Positions 32,800-42,186 of a stretch of DNA of 64,000 nucleotides are shown here, piece by piece. The first letter of the stretch is position 1; the number at the start of each line of letters is the position of its first letter. Position numbers and translations under genes: made by a program. The stretch is from Hyaloraphidium curvatum (Eukaryota > Monoblepharomycota > Hyaloraphidiomycetes > Hyaloraphidiales > Hyaloraphidiaceae), in NCBI GenBank assembly GCA_025558095.1, contig JAIVFI010000045.1:124001-188000 (forward strand), written 5' to 3'. The notes under the pieces are model-generated. The model did no database searches, was not told the DNA's origin, and saw only the letters and a list, made by a program, of their open reading frames with translations.

Positions 32800-35214
32800 T
32801 CAGCTGCCGGCCAAAGCGCACAAAGAAGAGCGAGCAGCCCACCAGGCCTCGACGTCCCTGATCAGCTCGTGGATCACCGGCGCCGAGACCGACTGCTCGC
32901 CGGTGGACCAGTCGGTGAACCTGCGGAAGCGGGCGAGCGCGAACACGTGGACCATCCCCTGGGCGGCAGATTCAGCAACGAACGGCCGATCGCACAGGCA
33001 GCCGACGCCCACCGCGCGGAGCACCGCCTGCAGCAGCGACGCCGGGAACTTTTCCGCCAGCTCCAGCTGGTTCCCGGCGTAGTTCCGGAACACGGACCGC
33101 ACGAGCCTGCTGATGAGGATGGAGCTCGTCGAGGCGTCGAGGAAGTGCTGCGAGTTGAGCCACTCCTCGTCCGGCTCCTCTAGGTTCTTGATCCAGTTGG
33201 AGGGCGAGTTGAGGAGCACGTGGCACTGGTGGAACCAGATCATCTGGTGCAGGAGGCGGTACCCGACCATCTGGCCCCAGCTCGTGTCGCCCAGCGCGAT
33301 CAGCCCCGGGCCGTCGCCCGCCGCGTCGAGCGTCTTGACCTCCGCGGGCACGTGCGCCGCGAAATCGTCCAGCATTCCGACCACGTCCTCGCGGCGGCGG
33401 CGCGCCTCGCGGTACAGCGCCTCGGTCGCGGGGTCCTCGGCCTTGACCGCCTTGCCCGCCGCGGCCTCGTACTCGGGCCGGTGCACCGAGAGGCCGGCGT
33501 CGCCGAACCACTTGCACACGCCGAGCGTGCGCCGGATCAGCTCGCCGAGCATCATCCCGCTGCCCGCGCACCCGAGGATCATCCACCTGCCCACGCTTGC
33601 GGCGAGCCTGCGCTCGCGCTCGGGGCCGCGTTGGTGCTCCATCCACAGCACGCCGTCCTCGCAGGTCAGCGGCACCGCCTGCAGAGGCGAGACGATCTGC
33701 ATGGCCACCAGGCGCTCGAAGACAAAGTCCGCGGGGGCGGCGGCGCGCTCGAAGCCGGCTCCGTTGTGGGAAAAGTGCTCGAGGGGGGCGGGGTGGTGCG
33801 GGCCGGCGCGGAGGAAGAGGTGCTCGAAGCCCGGGTCCACGGGGGCGGGGAGGATGTGGAAGGTGACCTCGCTGCAGGGCACGGCTATGGTGCGGTACGC
33901 GTCGGTGCGCATGGTTGGGTAGGCATCGCGGACGTCCGAGAAGGCCGTGTCGACGTTGACGGTGATGAGGCAGGCGCGGGCGTACTCTTCGGCGCGGATC
34001 CATTCGCGGAGGGTAATGCGGCGCATGTTCTCGCGGGAGCGGTACGAAGCCTGCGCGGGGCTGGCGGGGTCCATGAAGGCGAGGAGCGGGTGCAGGGCCT
34101 TGAACGCCCTGTGCATCTCGATGGCGTTCTCGCGGTCGCCGGCGCGCGCAAACACGACGGTCGCAAAGACGGTGGCCTGGAGCAGCCGCAGCAGGCCGTC
34201 GTCGAGGCGCGGCGCGGGGTTGCTCATCTCGTAGCGCAGGCGCTCCTCGACTGCGGACACGAGCGCGTTGCGGTACTCTGCCGAGGTCATCCCCGTGGTT
34301 TCGGCGACGGTCGTGACGAGCCAGCGGCGGTCCGCGCGCTTTTCTGCGGCCAGCAGCCCGCCCCACACGACGACGGTCGCCAGGATCGGGTCCGCGGTGC
34401 CGGTGAGCACGTCGACGACCAACGTGGGGTAGTGCAACAGCGGCGAGGTGGCCTCGGTGGTGGCGCAGAAGAGCTCGACGAAGTAGGGGAACAGGTCGTG
34501 CGGCGGCAGCTGCGGGTAGGCCGGACGCGGCATCTGCGGCGCCTGCTGCACCTGCTGGGCGGCGACGGGCGGCAGCACCGGCGCCTGCGGCGGCGGCAGG
34601 GCCATTGCGGGCGAGACCGGGCCGAACGGGCCGCCTGCCATGGCGGGGAAGCCGTTTGCGGCCTGGAAGCCGGTCGTTGCCGGGAATCCGCCCGCCTGCG
34701 CGAAGCCGGCCTGCACGAAGCCGTTTGCGCCGAAGTCCTGCGGCCAGCCGGCCTTTGACCAGGCGAAGTTTGCGTCGCCCATGCCGGGCACCGCGGGCAG
34801 CCCGCCCTGCAGCACGGCGAACTGCGCCATGTCGGGCGTGGGCGGCAGCGGCGGCTGCTGCGGCTGCGGCTGCGGCTGCTGCTCGCGCTGTGGCCGGCGG
34901 CGCGGGGCGGGCGGCGCCCCTTTGGCCCCCGCGCACCGCGCGTTCCCGTTCGTGCCGCGCACGTGCTTCGCCAGCGCGTCGCGCCGCGTGAACGTCTTGC
35001 CGCACGCGTCGCACTCGAACGGCTTCGCGGCCGAGTGCGACTTCTCGTGGCGCCGCAGGTCGTACGCGCGCGCAAACGCCGTGCCGCACACGCCGCACAG
35101 GAACGGCTTGTCGTCGCTGTGCGTGACGAGGTGGCTCTTGAGGTTGTGCGGCCGCGTGAACACCTTGCCGCACACGGGGCACGGGTGCAGCCGGTCGCCG
35201 CCGCCGCCCTCCAT
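32800..35214 (-). CDS. C2H2 zinc-finger transcription factor with fungal regulatory domain
   Basis: Intronless, about 804 residues from the MEGGGGDRLHPC start; an in-frame ATG at 35292 would add 26. Three fingers open the protein: CPVCGKVFTRPHNLKSHLVTH, CGVCGTAFARAYDLRRHEKS, and CDACGKTFTRRDALAKHV, the last ending in a variant spacer with Cys as the final ligand. A Gln/Pro-rich linker follows, then an alpha-helical middle region starting FPYFVELFCATTEATSPLLH, including PTLVVDVLTG, RRITLREWIRAEEYARA and LGVCKWFGDAG, resembling the fungal-specific regulatory domain seen in AmdX/Klf1-type factors. It is expected in the nucleus as a sequence-specific regulator. Target genes cannot be told. Confidence 0.85.
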   Translation of the reverse strand: MEGGGGDRLHPCPVCGKVFTRPHNLKSHLVTHSDDKPFLCGVCGTAFARAYDLRRHEKSHSAAKPFECDACGKTFTRRDALAKHVRGTNGNARCAGAKGAPPAPRRRPQREQQPQPQPQQPPLPPTPDMAQFAVLQGGLPAVPGMGDANFAWSKAGWPQDFGANGFVQAGFAQAGGFPATTGFQAANGFPAMAGGPFGPVSPAMALPPPQAPVLPPVAAQQVQQAPQMPRPAYPQLPPHDLFPYFVELFCATTEATSPLLHYPTLVVDVLTGTADPILATVVVWGGLLAAEKRADRRWLVTTVAETTGMTSAEYRNALVSAVEERLRYEMSNPAPRLDDGLLRLLQATVFATVVFARAGDRENAIEMHRAFKALHPLLAFMDPASPAQASYRSRENMRRITLREWIRAEEYARACLITVNVDTAFSDVRDAYPTMRTDAYRTIAVPCSEVTFHILPAPVDPGFEHLFLRAGPHHPAPLEHFSHNGAGFERAAAPADFVFERLVAMQIVSPLQAVPLTCEDGVLWMEHQRGPERERRLAASVGRWMILGCAGSGMMLGELIRRTLGVCKWFGDAGLSVHRPEYEAAAGKAVKAEDPATEALYREARRRREDVVGMLDDFAAHVPAEVKTLDAAGDGPGLIALGDTSWGQMVGYRLLHQMIWFHQCHVLLNSPSNWIKNLEEPDEEWLNSQHFLDASTSSILISRLVRSVFRNYAGNQLELAEKFPASLLQAVLRAVGVGCLCDRPFVAESAAQGMVHVFALARFRRFTDWSTGEQSVSAPVIHELIRDVEAWWAARSSLCALAGS

Positions 35215-35488
35215 GGTGGGGGAAGGGGGGTTGTTGCTTGAAGTTGGAGCCTGATCGACCTCGCCGCCCAGCCGCCGGATCCACGTCCCCATCAGCCTCT
35301 CGCCAGCCGCCGGGCTCCAAAGAACGTGGGTCGAGCCAAGAATTAGTCGTGGATCGTGGTATGCTTTGCTGCTCTGCTGGGCCGTGTTCTCTAAACCATC
35401 GATGTCCGGTCGTGACGTAAGGGGGACTCCCCTCCCCCCCTCCACTTCCCGGCTCCAATCCACTCTCGATTTTGGTGCTGCCCGCTAT

Positions 35489-36762
35489 CTACATTTTGCT
35501 CTTCGTCTCGTTCACAGCCTGCCTCGCCGCCACCGCCATCAGCCCCGAGTCCGACGACAGGCTCACGAGCCTGAACCCCATCTCGATCGCCCTCTTCGCG
35601 TCTGCCGAAACAGCTTTCAGCATCGATTCCGGCGCCCGGAAACGGCGACAAAACACCCACACTTGGCCGTGCCGCAGTGGATCCCCGCGAACTGCCCCCG
35701 CTTCTTGGTCTCGGCCAGCACCCGCGAGAAGATCTGCAGGATCTCGGGCTCCTCCCGGTCCAGCATGGGCTTGTAGCCGAGCGAGAAGCCGAGGTCCGCG
35801 GGGCCGATGTCTGTTTCGGGGCGGTCAGTTGCGTAGCTTCGGGGACGGTGGCGGGGAACCCACAGACGCCGGCGACGCCGGGCACGTCGAGGATGGCCTC
35901 GAGGTTCTCGACGGCCTCGCGGGTCTCGATCATGGGCAGGCAAAGCACCTCCTCGTTGGCTGCAAGTCCCAGTGAGCCGAATCATTGCCACGATCGCCGA
36001 GATGTCGGTGATTTCGACGGGAGTGTCAGCACCGGCTTCGACACCAGACGAAGCCTCCAAAGCCCCACCCGTGGTCTGGTACGACACGTTGGGGCTCCCG
36101 TACATGGCCACCCTGATCGGCCCGTTGCTCCGCTTCCCCATGGGCGGGTACTTGCACGCCGTGACAAAATCCTCGCACTCCTTCCGGTTGTTCACCTTTG
36201 GCGATCGCCGTCAGCCGCATTCGAGCAAGAAGCAGCCGGTGATTCCCACCATGGGGCAGATGACACCGTATGCCCCGGCGTCGAGCACCTTGCCGATGAT
36301 CCCGGGCTCGTTCCACGGCACGCGGACCATCGGCGTCACCGGGTGCGGGCCCATGGCCTGGAAGCACTGGACCTGAAAAGGCGCGGACCGTCGCCCGGGA
36401 TCGCGGCGGGAAGGGTGCGGGACTGCGTACCATGCTCATGTAGTCCTGGACGCCGTGCTGCAGATCCACCGTGACCGAGTCGAAGCCGCTGCACCGGCGA
36501 CGGGGAGCAAAGGAACCCAGAAACCGTCAGAATCCGCCTTCTCCGGCCGCAGAACGCAAGTAATCCCACCATCCCGCGATGACCTCGGCCGCAAACCCGC
36601 TCGGGATCGAAAGCCAGCTTGAAAACGTGCGGGAGACACCGTCGCGGGACGGGCCGGGAAAGTCAGCGTTCCCGCGTCCGGAAAACGGATCGCGCCAGAA
36701 AGAACAGACCCATTGACGACGGCCTTATCTTGCGCCCAGAGCTCTTTCACTTTGTTCGGCAT
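35489..36762 (-). CDS. HpcH/HpaI-family aldolase
   Basis: Eight exons were assembled with matching phases: 36762-36710, 36617-36570, 36488-36431, 36372-36250, 36195-36069, 35959-35864, 35810-35661 and 35601-35489. The spliced protein (about 252 residues) reads [122 protein letters not shown] and [20 protein letters not shown]. This is the 2-keto-3-deoxy acid aldolase family (metal-dependent class II), with the Arg, Gln-His-Gly and Glu positions present. Substrate is likely a 2-keto-3-deoxy sugar acid or 4-hydroxy-2-oxo acid. Two introns end in AAG. It is divergent from the sugar reductase gene at 36870, which may be related metabolically. Confidence 0.88.
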
Positions 36763-36869
36763 GCTGAAGTTCCGGGGTGGTCGCCACAAAGGTTGGCGCG
36801 GCTGAACAATCACCACGCCCGCTTCCACCCCTTTCGCCCCCCATCCCACGCGTTCCCGGCCCCTGAACG

Positions 36870-37996
36870 ATGCCCGACGCGCACCCCAGCCCGCTCTACA
36901 AGCCCCTCTCCGGGATCCCGGAGCTCCTCGCCGGCTGCGGCATCCTCTCGGGCGCCTACGGCGAGCTCGAAAGCACCGCCGCCGAGATCGTGCGGAGGGC
37001 GCTGTACCTCAAAATGAACTTCTTCGACACGAGCGTGTACTACGGCGAGTCGGAGAGGATACTGGGGGAGGCGCTGGCCAGCGTGCGGTCGAGCTATCCG
37101 CGGTCGTCGTACTACCTCGCGACCAAGTGCGGACGATACGGGTACAAGACGTCGGAGTGCGACTTTTCGGGGAAGCGGACGAGGCAATCCGTGATGCAGA
37201 GCCTGGAGCGGCTCAGGACGGACTACTTGGACGTGGTGTACGCCCACGACGTCGAGTTTGCGGCGAGCGTGGATGACGTCTGCGGGCCGGGAGGCATTCT
37301 GGAGGAACTGTTCAAGATGAAGGTGGGCAGCAACCTTGTCTGATGCTCTTCTTAGGGCATCGGGGTGAGCGAACGTGTCCACAGGACGAGGGTCTGATCG
37401 GCCACGTCGGCATCTCCGGCTTCCCCCTCCCCGTGCTCCTCGCCATCGCCGAGGAACAGCAGTGCCGCGGCCGCCCCCTCGACGTGGTCCTTTCCTACTG
37501 CCACTTCACCCTGCAGAACGGCACCTTCGCCTCCTACGCCCCGAAGCTGCGCGCCGCGGGCGTCGGCACGCTCATCAGCGCCTCCCCCATCGCCATGGGC
37601 ATCCTCGGGGAGCGGGACCTACCGCCCTGGCACCCCGCGCCGCCGGCGATGCGGGCGGCGAGGGAAGAGGCGGTGCGGTGGTGCACCCGGAACGGATGGG
37701 CGCTGGGAAACCTGGCGCTGCGGTACGCGCTGCGGGAACGGGTCAGGCCCGAGGACGGGGGATGGGACGCGACGCTTGTGGGGCTCAGGGGCGCGGACGA
37801 GGTGGAGAACGCGGCGATGCACAGGGACGAGGTCAACAAGGGGGTCAAGGGGGAGATCGAGTTCGAGAGCGGGCTCGTGGAGGATGTGAAGGGCATCTTC
37901 AAGAAGCACGGGATGCTGGACTACTCGTGGGAGAGCCCGAGCGAGAAGGAGCGGGATAGGGCGGCGATCGGAAACATTCTGAAGTTAAGCTATTGA
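36870..37996 (+). CDS. Aldo/keto reductase, D-arabinose 1-dehydrogenase (ARA2)-like
   Basis: Two exons, 36870-37322 and 37385-37996, joining phase 0 to give ELFKMKDEGLIGHVGISGFP; 354 residues. Aldo/keto reductase features: NFFDTSVYYGESERILGEAL with the catalytic Asp and Tyr, YYLATKCGRYG with the Lys, YLDVVYAHDVEF with the His, then VVLSYCHFTLQN and SASPIAMGILGE. The L-galactose/D-arabinose dehydrogenase subfamily shares the YPRSSYYLATKCGRY and VVYAHD blocks, so oxidation of D-arabinose to its lactone (the erythroascorbate route) is likely. It is NAD(P)-dependent and cytosolic. The gene lies 107 bases from the start of the divergent HpcH/HpaI aldolase, so the two probably share a promoter. Confidence 0.88.
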
Positions 37997-38209
37997 ATCG
38001 AAGAGTCGGTGATAGTAACACGTTTCCCCGCTTTGTCCCGTTCACAGTCCTCATGCCACGCCTCACATCTTGGCTACCTTCTCCCCAAACATCCTGAGCA
38101 GAATCCGGACGAACCGCCCCGTCACGCTGAAGACTGGTTGACGTTGAGAGAAGTGCCAAGTGGATCCAGCCATGAGCGAGACTCGTGTGAGACCAGAGCC
38201 CCACAGGCG

Positions 38210-38899
38210 CTAGTCCCACACGGAGAATGTTTGATTCTGCAACGAGCGTGGTCGTGGAGGTGGTGATGGTGGGGAAGGGGTCCGGTCCCATGGACCGCGT
38301 GCGGCATACTCATGGGCCGCATCGACGGCAGGAGGCAGCGCCGGGTCGATGGCGGGAGGCAGCGCCCGATTCCGCCGTTGTCTCCCGACGCGCGCTCCCC
38401 CCGTTGCACCCCAAGGACGTGAATTGGTGTCGACGACTTTCGTGCCCAGCAGCATATCGGCCACGGTCCTCCGGGTCATCAGGTGGAGAACACCATCCAC
38501 TCCCGGCAACAATAGATTCCGGGAGGGAAGAGAGGCGATAGGGACGGTGATGCGCAAATGCCTTCCGTCGAATTCAAAGTCAATGGCATGGTTGACGACA
38601 CAGGCAATAGAGAGCCACTTTACGACTTCCCTGACCAGGACGGTGGCGGTACTCGCGGGCTGCCCAGACGCGGTGTCAACGACCGCAAGCCCGACAATAC
38701 GCTTCCCGGGTTGAATAAGGGCGGTTCCAAAGCTGTAGAGGACCATCAAAGCGGTGGCGAGGACTGTGTCGCCGATTTGCTGCGGAACCACCTCCCTCGC
38801 GAGCTTGCGCAGAAGCGGTGTCAGCACTGCGACATCCGTGGCAAATGCCAAGATCCGCTTCCCCGTTCCCGCGACGGGTGTGTCAACAGGTGGGGGCAT
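38210..38899 (-). CDS. RDD-family membrane protein
   Basis: Intronless, 229 residues. The first helix contains GKRILAFATDVAVLTPLL (Arg and Asp of the RDD signature), a second begins DTVLATALMVLYSFGTALI, and PGKRIVGLAVVDTASGQPAS is the conserved loop of RDD proteins, followed by VREVVKWLSIACVV and the closing RRTVADMLLGTKVVDT. About 70 residues of Arg/Pro/Ser-rich tail follow. RDD proteins are mostly bacterial, with roles in ion or solute transport proposed for some; eukaryotic members exist (FAM8A1-type). The start at 38899 follows an unremarkable spacer. Confidence 0.78.
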   Translation of the reverse strand: MPPPVDTPVAGTGKRILAFATDVAVLTPLLRKLAREVVPQQIGDTVLATALMVLYSFGTALIQPGKRIVGLAVVDTASGQPASTATVLVREVVKWLSIACVVNHAIDFEFDGRHLRITVPIASLPSRNLLLPGVDGVLHLMTRRTVADMLLGTKVVDTNSRPWGATGGARVGRQRRNRALPPAIDPALPPAVDAAHEYAARGPWDRTPSPPSPPPRPRSLQNQTFSVWD

Positions 38900-39324
38900 C
38901 GTTCCGTTTTCGGCTCTGGGGTCCGAACCCCTTTATGTTCTGTCCGTGCGCGTTCGATTCTAGGATCCATGCCGGCGATGGCGGCGCATCAGAGCGGGCC
39001 GGACATTGACGGGACGGCGGCGCTCACTTCCAGACACTCGGGACGCCCGAGAGCAGCCGACCTCGCCGGGTTCGAGCGTGAAATCCTGCGGGGACCTTCC
39101 ATTAGTCACAGGCGCGCGGTCATGCTGACTGACAGGGGAACTTTCCAGACAACTACCTCAAAACGCATCTTATAATAGCACGCCTCGTCCAGAACGGGTC
39201 CGATGGACCTGATCGTTGTCTTCTTCACGCGGACCGCGGCCCATTCCGCGGCCCATTGACATGCCGACATACCCCGTGAATCCCCAAAGGGCAGCTTGCT
39301 ACTCCCTTAGTGTCGCCCATCGCA
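38900..39324. other. Intergenic region, no gene seen
   Basis: Holds the promoter of the RDD gene and the terminator of the KIDG-repeat gene. No coding signal or RNA gene is apparent; the longer frame on the minus strand reading into it from the repeat gene is an out-of-phase shadow. Confidence 0.35.
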
Positions 39325-39840
39325 TCACTTAAAGTACTCCTCCGCTTTGTGCTCCGTATTATCGCCCAGGTTAATAACCTTGGCTCTTCCGTCCTGCTTG
39401 TCCAGAATCGTGAAGTGCTTGGCCTTGTACTTGATCGTACAATTCCCGTCCACCTTGCCTTCCACCACGACATCTCCATTCTCAGCACGCAGCTCCACCT
39501 CCGAACAGCCGTCGATTTTGCCCTTTATGGTTATGTTCTCCTTGGCGCTGATCCTGACCTTGGATTTACCGTCAATCTTGCCGTTGCCGGCCGTGCCAAT
39601 CACCACGCTGCCGTCCCTGGCCACCAGTGTCGCAATGGAAGCCCCGTCAATGAACTCCTTGATTTCAATGCTCGTGGCCAGGAGCGTCGACTTGGACTTC
39701 CCGTCGATCTTGCCAACCTTGATGGAGCAGCCATCACAGTCAACGCTGACGTGGGCATGCCCATCTATCTTCTCATACTCCTGGTCTCCCTTCGGCTTCA
39801 GGTCAGCTCTGACGTCGGGACCGTCAAACTTGATGCCCAT
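39325..39840 (-). CDS. KIDG-repeat beta-solenoid-like protein
   Basis: 171 residues from MGIKFDGPDV to AEEYFK, no intron. After about 30 residues the sequence becomes a regular series of units of 18-24 residues, each opening with K-[IVQ]-D-G: KIDGHAHVSVDCDG, KIDGKSKSTLLATS, FIDGASIATLVARDG, KIDGKSKVRISAKEN, KIDGCSEVELRAENG, KVDGNCTIKYKAKH and KQDGRAKVINLGDN. Alternating hydrophobic residues between the turns suggest short beta strands stacked in a right-handed solenoid. No signal peptide or membrane segment with this start; an in-frame extension upstream has no ATG context worth choosing. The function is unknown. Similar repeats occur in small fungal and algal proteins of unknown role. Confidence 0.72.
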   Translation of the reverse strand: MGIKFDGPDVRADLKPKGDQEYEKIDGHAHVSVDCDGCSIKVGKIDGKSKSTLLATSIEIKEFIDGASIATLVARDGSVVIGTAGNGKIDGKSKVRISAKENITIKGKIDGCSEVELRAENGDVVVEGKVDGNCTIKYKAKHFTILDKQDGRAKVINLGDNTEHKAEEYFK

Positions 39841-40361
39841 CGTCGAGAGCGGTGGCGGCACGCTGTGAGGCCGGCATCGTGAGTGGAAAGCATGCACGTG
39901 CGCACGAAGAGTACACGCACGACGGAGCAAGTGTGGAGAAGGGGTCCGGAAGAGAGGGGCGCTCGAACAGAAGAGCGGGGTCGGAGCTCCAACCACGGGA
40001 CCTGAGACTTTGCAGCCGCCAGCGAGTTCAGCTCGGACCCGTCTGCGCCGCTGCTATGGTACGCACGTTTCTCACGCGTGCTGATGTGGAAACGCGGCCG
40101 GTTGGGGCGCCACTTCGCGCTGCAAAGCTGTCGCGAAGTCAGTCAGTCACGAGGAAGGGTCCGTGCAGTCGCCGCTCGTCCGCGTACGCTGGAACAGCGC
40201 TAAGGCGAACGAGGCCGCGCCATTAAGCAGGCGCAGGCCCCGGGCAACGCGCCCGATAGGAGGTCCGCAAACTCCCACGTACCGTCGTCGCGTCGGCAGA
40301 CCCGGTTGCTGGTCTCTCGGCGGCGGCGGCGCTCCGGCAACCCAAACACACACTAACCTGA
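39841..40361. other. Intergenic region, no gene seen
   Basis: About 520 bases between the start of the KIDG-repeat gene and the stop of the next minus-strand gene. It should contain the KIDG gene promoter. Open frames here are short and compositionally random. Confidence 0.35.
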
Positions 40362-40871
40362 TTACCGTTCCCAGAAGCCATCGTCGAGTTCCACCAAATC
40401 CACAAGTTCCACCAGGTCCGGGGAAGGGGAGGGCGAAACGGGGCCGGGGAGGGAAGGAGGGCAGAGGTGAGTCAGCGATTCCACGGCGAGGTGGATGCGG
40501 CTGGCCAGGGAGGCCGCCTCCTCCTTGACGTCCGCATCGCACGCCGGCCGATGGTTCAGCTTGCGAGCAAAGTGACGACGAAGGATGGGGGTCGGGAGAA
40601 ATCCGAGGTCCGTGGTGCAAAGGTGTCCGTACTTCGCCACGTCCTGGTGAACATGGGCGTCCGACAGGGCGAGCCGTGCGCACGGGCACGGGAACGACGC
40701 CCGCTGCGCAGCCCAATCGGAGAGTTGCATGCGGGCGAGCCACGAGTAGTGGTTGAAGGTCGTGCGGGCTAGAGGATCCGGGTAGGAGGCGATCGCACCG
40801 AAGGTCTCGCCGGGTGCGGGCAGCGGATGGCGCCGGATGAAAAGTTGGGCCTTGTCGAGGAGGTAGGCCAT
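40362..40871 (-). CDS. Hypothetical protein, Cys/His-containing
   Basis: 169 residues from MAYLLDKAQLFIRRHPLPAP to the stop after FWER. A more N-terminal in-frame ATG (MPSLAVSV, about 15 residues earlier) is also possible. The middle has FNHYSWLARMQLSDWAAQRA, a CPC pair and DAHVHQDVAKYGHLC, which could bind metal, then an amphipathic helix (VKEEAASLASRIHLAVESL). The C-terminus is Pro/Ser-rich and acidic (VELVDLVELDDG). I recognise no family. Coding is supported by the mixed, non-random composition over the first 130 residues, unlike neighbouring shadow frames. Confidence 0.5.
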   Translation of the reverse strand: MAYLLDKAQLFIRRHPLPAPGETFGAIASYPDPLARTTFNHYSWLARMQLSDWAAQRASFPCPCARLALSDAHVHQDVAKYGHLCTTDLGFLPTPILRRHFARKLNHRPACDADVKEEAASLASRIHLAVESLTHLCPPSLPGPVSPSPSPDLVELVDLVELDDGFWER

Positions 40872-41402
40872 GGGGAACGAAGAGCATTGAACGGAGACCG
40901 CCAGACTGGGCATGACCCAACGTCGGGGCCGGGAAGGTGCCTGGGGCGAAGAGTCCGATAAGAATATGTCTATACGAACGTCCCCCAACGATAGCAATAC
41001 ACGCGCGCGAAGTCTAGTTGTCACGAAAGCGGCGCAGCACCCTCTTCTGCCGCCGGGCCGAGCTGGAGGCGAAGAGCCGCCAGAAACGCGCCAGCGCCAG
41101 ACCGTGGAAGCGAAGGACACCACGGTTGCGGGCCTGCGTCGTCTTATCCGACCCAAGGTCCAGATCACGGAATCATAGACGGTCGCGAGATCACACAAAC
41201 GCGCATTTATGCTCTTTTCGCACGGCACCTCGCGTGCAGTTATGGAGATGGTTCACCTAAGATTTAGACCGTCGGGTGATGGCGTCCCGCCAGTCGGAGA
41301 CGTCCGATGCTTCACAATGAGGTCCATCTGGACAGGATTCCTGCGGATTTCCTGCGCAAACCGGATGTGAAGGGATAGAATTGTTCAGGGCGGGAGCCTC
41401 GT
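40872..41402. other. Intergenic region, no gene seen
   Basis: About 530 bases covering the promoter of the preceding minus-strand gene and the terminator of the cyclo-ligase gene. The minus-strand frame continues open through part of it but loses coding character. Confidence 0.35.
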
Positions 41403-42023
41403 TCATGCTGTCAGTACAAGGTCCACTCTCCTGTCCCACTCCTCGCAAGGCACATCCTCGCTCGCAACGAGCTGGCAACTGAGGCAAATGCCGACCACAA
41501 GTGGCTTCGTGAGCCCCCTTTGCTCATAGTCGGCCGACAAAGTCTCCAGGAAAGTGTCGTAGTAACCTTTCCCGTGACCCAGCCGCTTCCCATCCTTCGA
41601 AAAGGCAACGCCCGGCACGATAACGAGGTCCAAAGGCGGGGAAACGTCGCGCCACTGTGTCCGTGCCGACCCGTCCGCGAAGGTGAGAGGAGGTTCCGGG
41701 ATCCCCCATCGCGACTTTGGAAACGCGTCGACGGACTCTTCCGGCACGATTCTGAGCATGACCATGTCCTCCCTCCGCTTGCCCGTGATGCGCGGAACGA
41801 GCAGGGTCTTTTGCTTCGCGGCGTCGGCGATGATTTCGCGCGTTTGCAGCTCCGCGGGCATAGAAAGATAACAGGAGACCGTCCGCGCGGCCTGGTAAGC
41901 TTCCGACGCAAAAAGCCGCTGGACGACCGCTGCCGATTCGGCGGCAATCGCGGCCGGTGTCAGAGCTGCCATGGTGGCAGCCATTCGCTTCCGAAGAGCG
42001 GCTTTCGAAGCAGCGACCGTCAT
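41403..42023 (-). CDS. FAU1: 5-formyltetrahydrofolate cyclo-ligase
   Basis: Intronless, 206 residues, the normal length for MTHFS. It begins TVAASKAALRKRMAATMAAL, the basic N-terminal helix of the family, and has VSCYLSMPAELQTREII, LLVPRITGKRREDMVMLRI, SRWGIPEP, the hallmark GVAFSKDGKRLGHGKGYYD (ATP and folate binding) and VVGICLSCQLV. It converts 5-formyl-THF to 5,10-methenyl-THF with ATP. The open frame extends more than 150 codons upstream, but that part lies in the divergent spacer and overlaps the next gene, so the ATG at 42023 is preferred. It shares a 163-base spacer with the PPR-like gene. Confidence 0.94.
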   Translation of the reverse strand: MTVAASKAALRKRMAATMAALTPAAIAAESAAVVQRLFASEAYQAARTVSCYLSMPAELQTREIIADAAKQKTLLVPRITGKRREDMVMLRIVPEESVDAFPKSRWGIPEPPLTFADGSARTQWRDVSPPLDLVIVPGVAFSKDGKRLGHGKGYYDTFLETLSADYEQRGLTKPLVVGICLSCQLVASEDVPCEEWDRRVDLVLTA

Positions 42024-42186
42024 CCCGTCCGTCGGCCGACGCGTTCCGTTCTCCCTCAAGCCAAAGCCGATATCAACGATGCCAAACTGAGCGCTTGAAG
42101 TCGGAAAGCGGGAAGAATCGCTCGCAGGAAGGAGGTTCAAGCTGTCAAAGGGAACCGCGTGCGCCGCGACATCTCGACTTGATCCG

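Noticed and set aside
32972-35458. Very long minus-strand frame of over 800 codons overlapping the C2H2 gene, and a 512-codon plus-strand frame
   Set aside because: Both are shadows of the transcription factor in other frames, rich in Arg/Ala/Gly with no domains; high GC makes stop codons rare.
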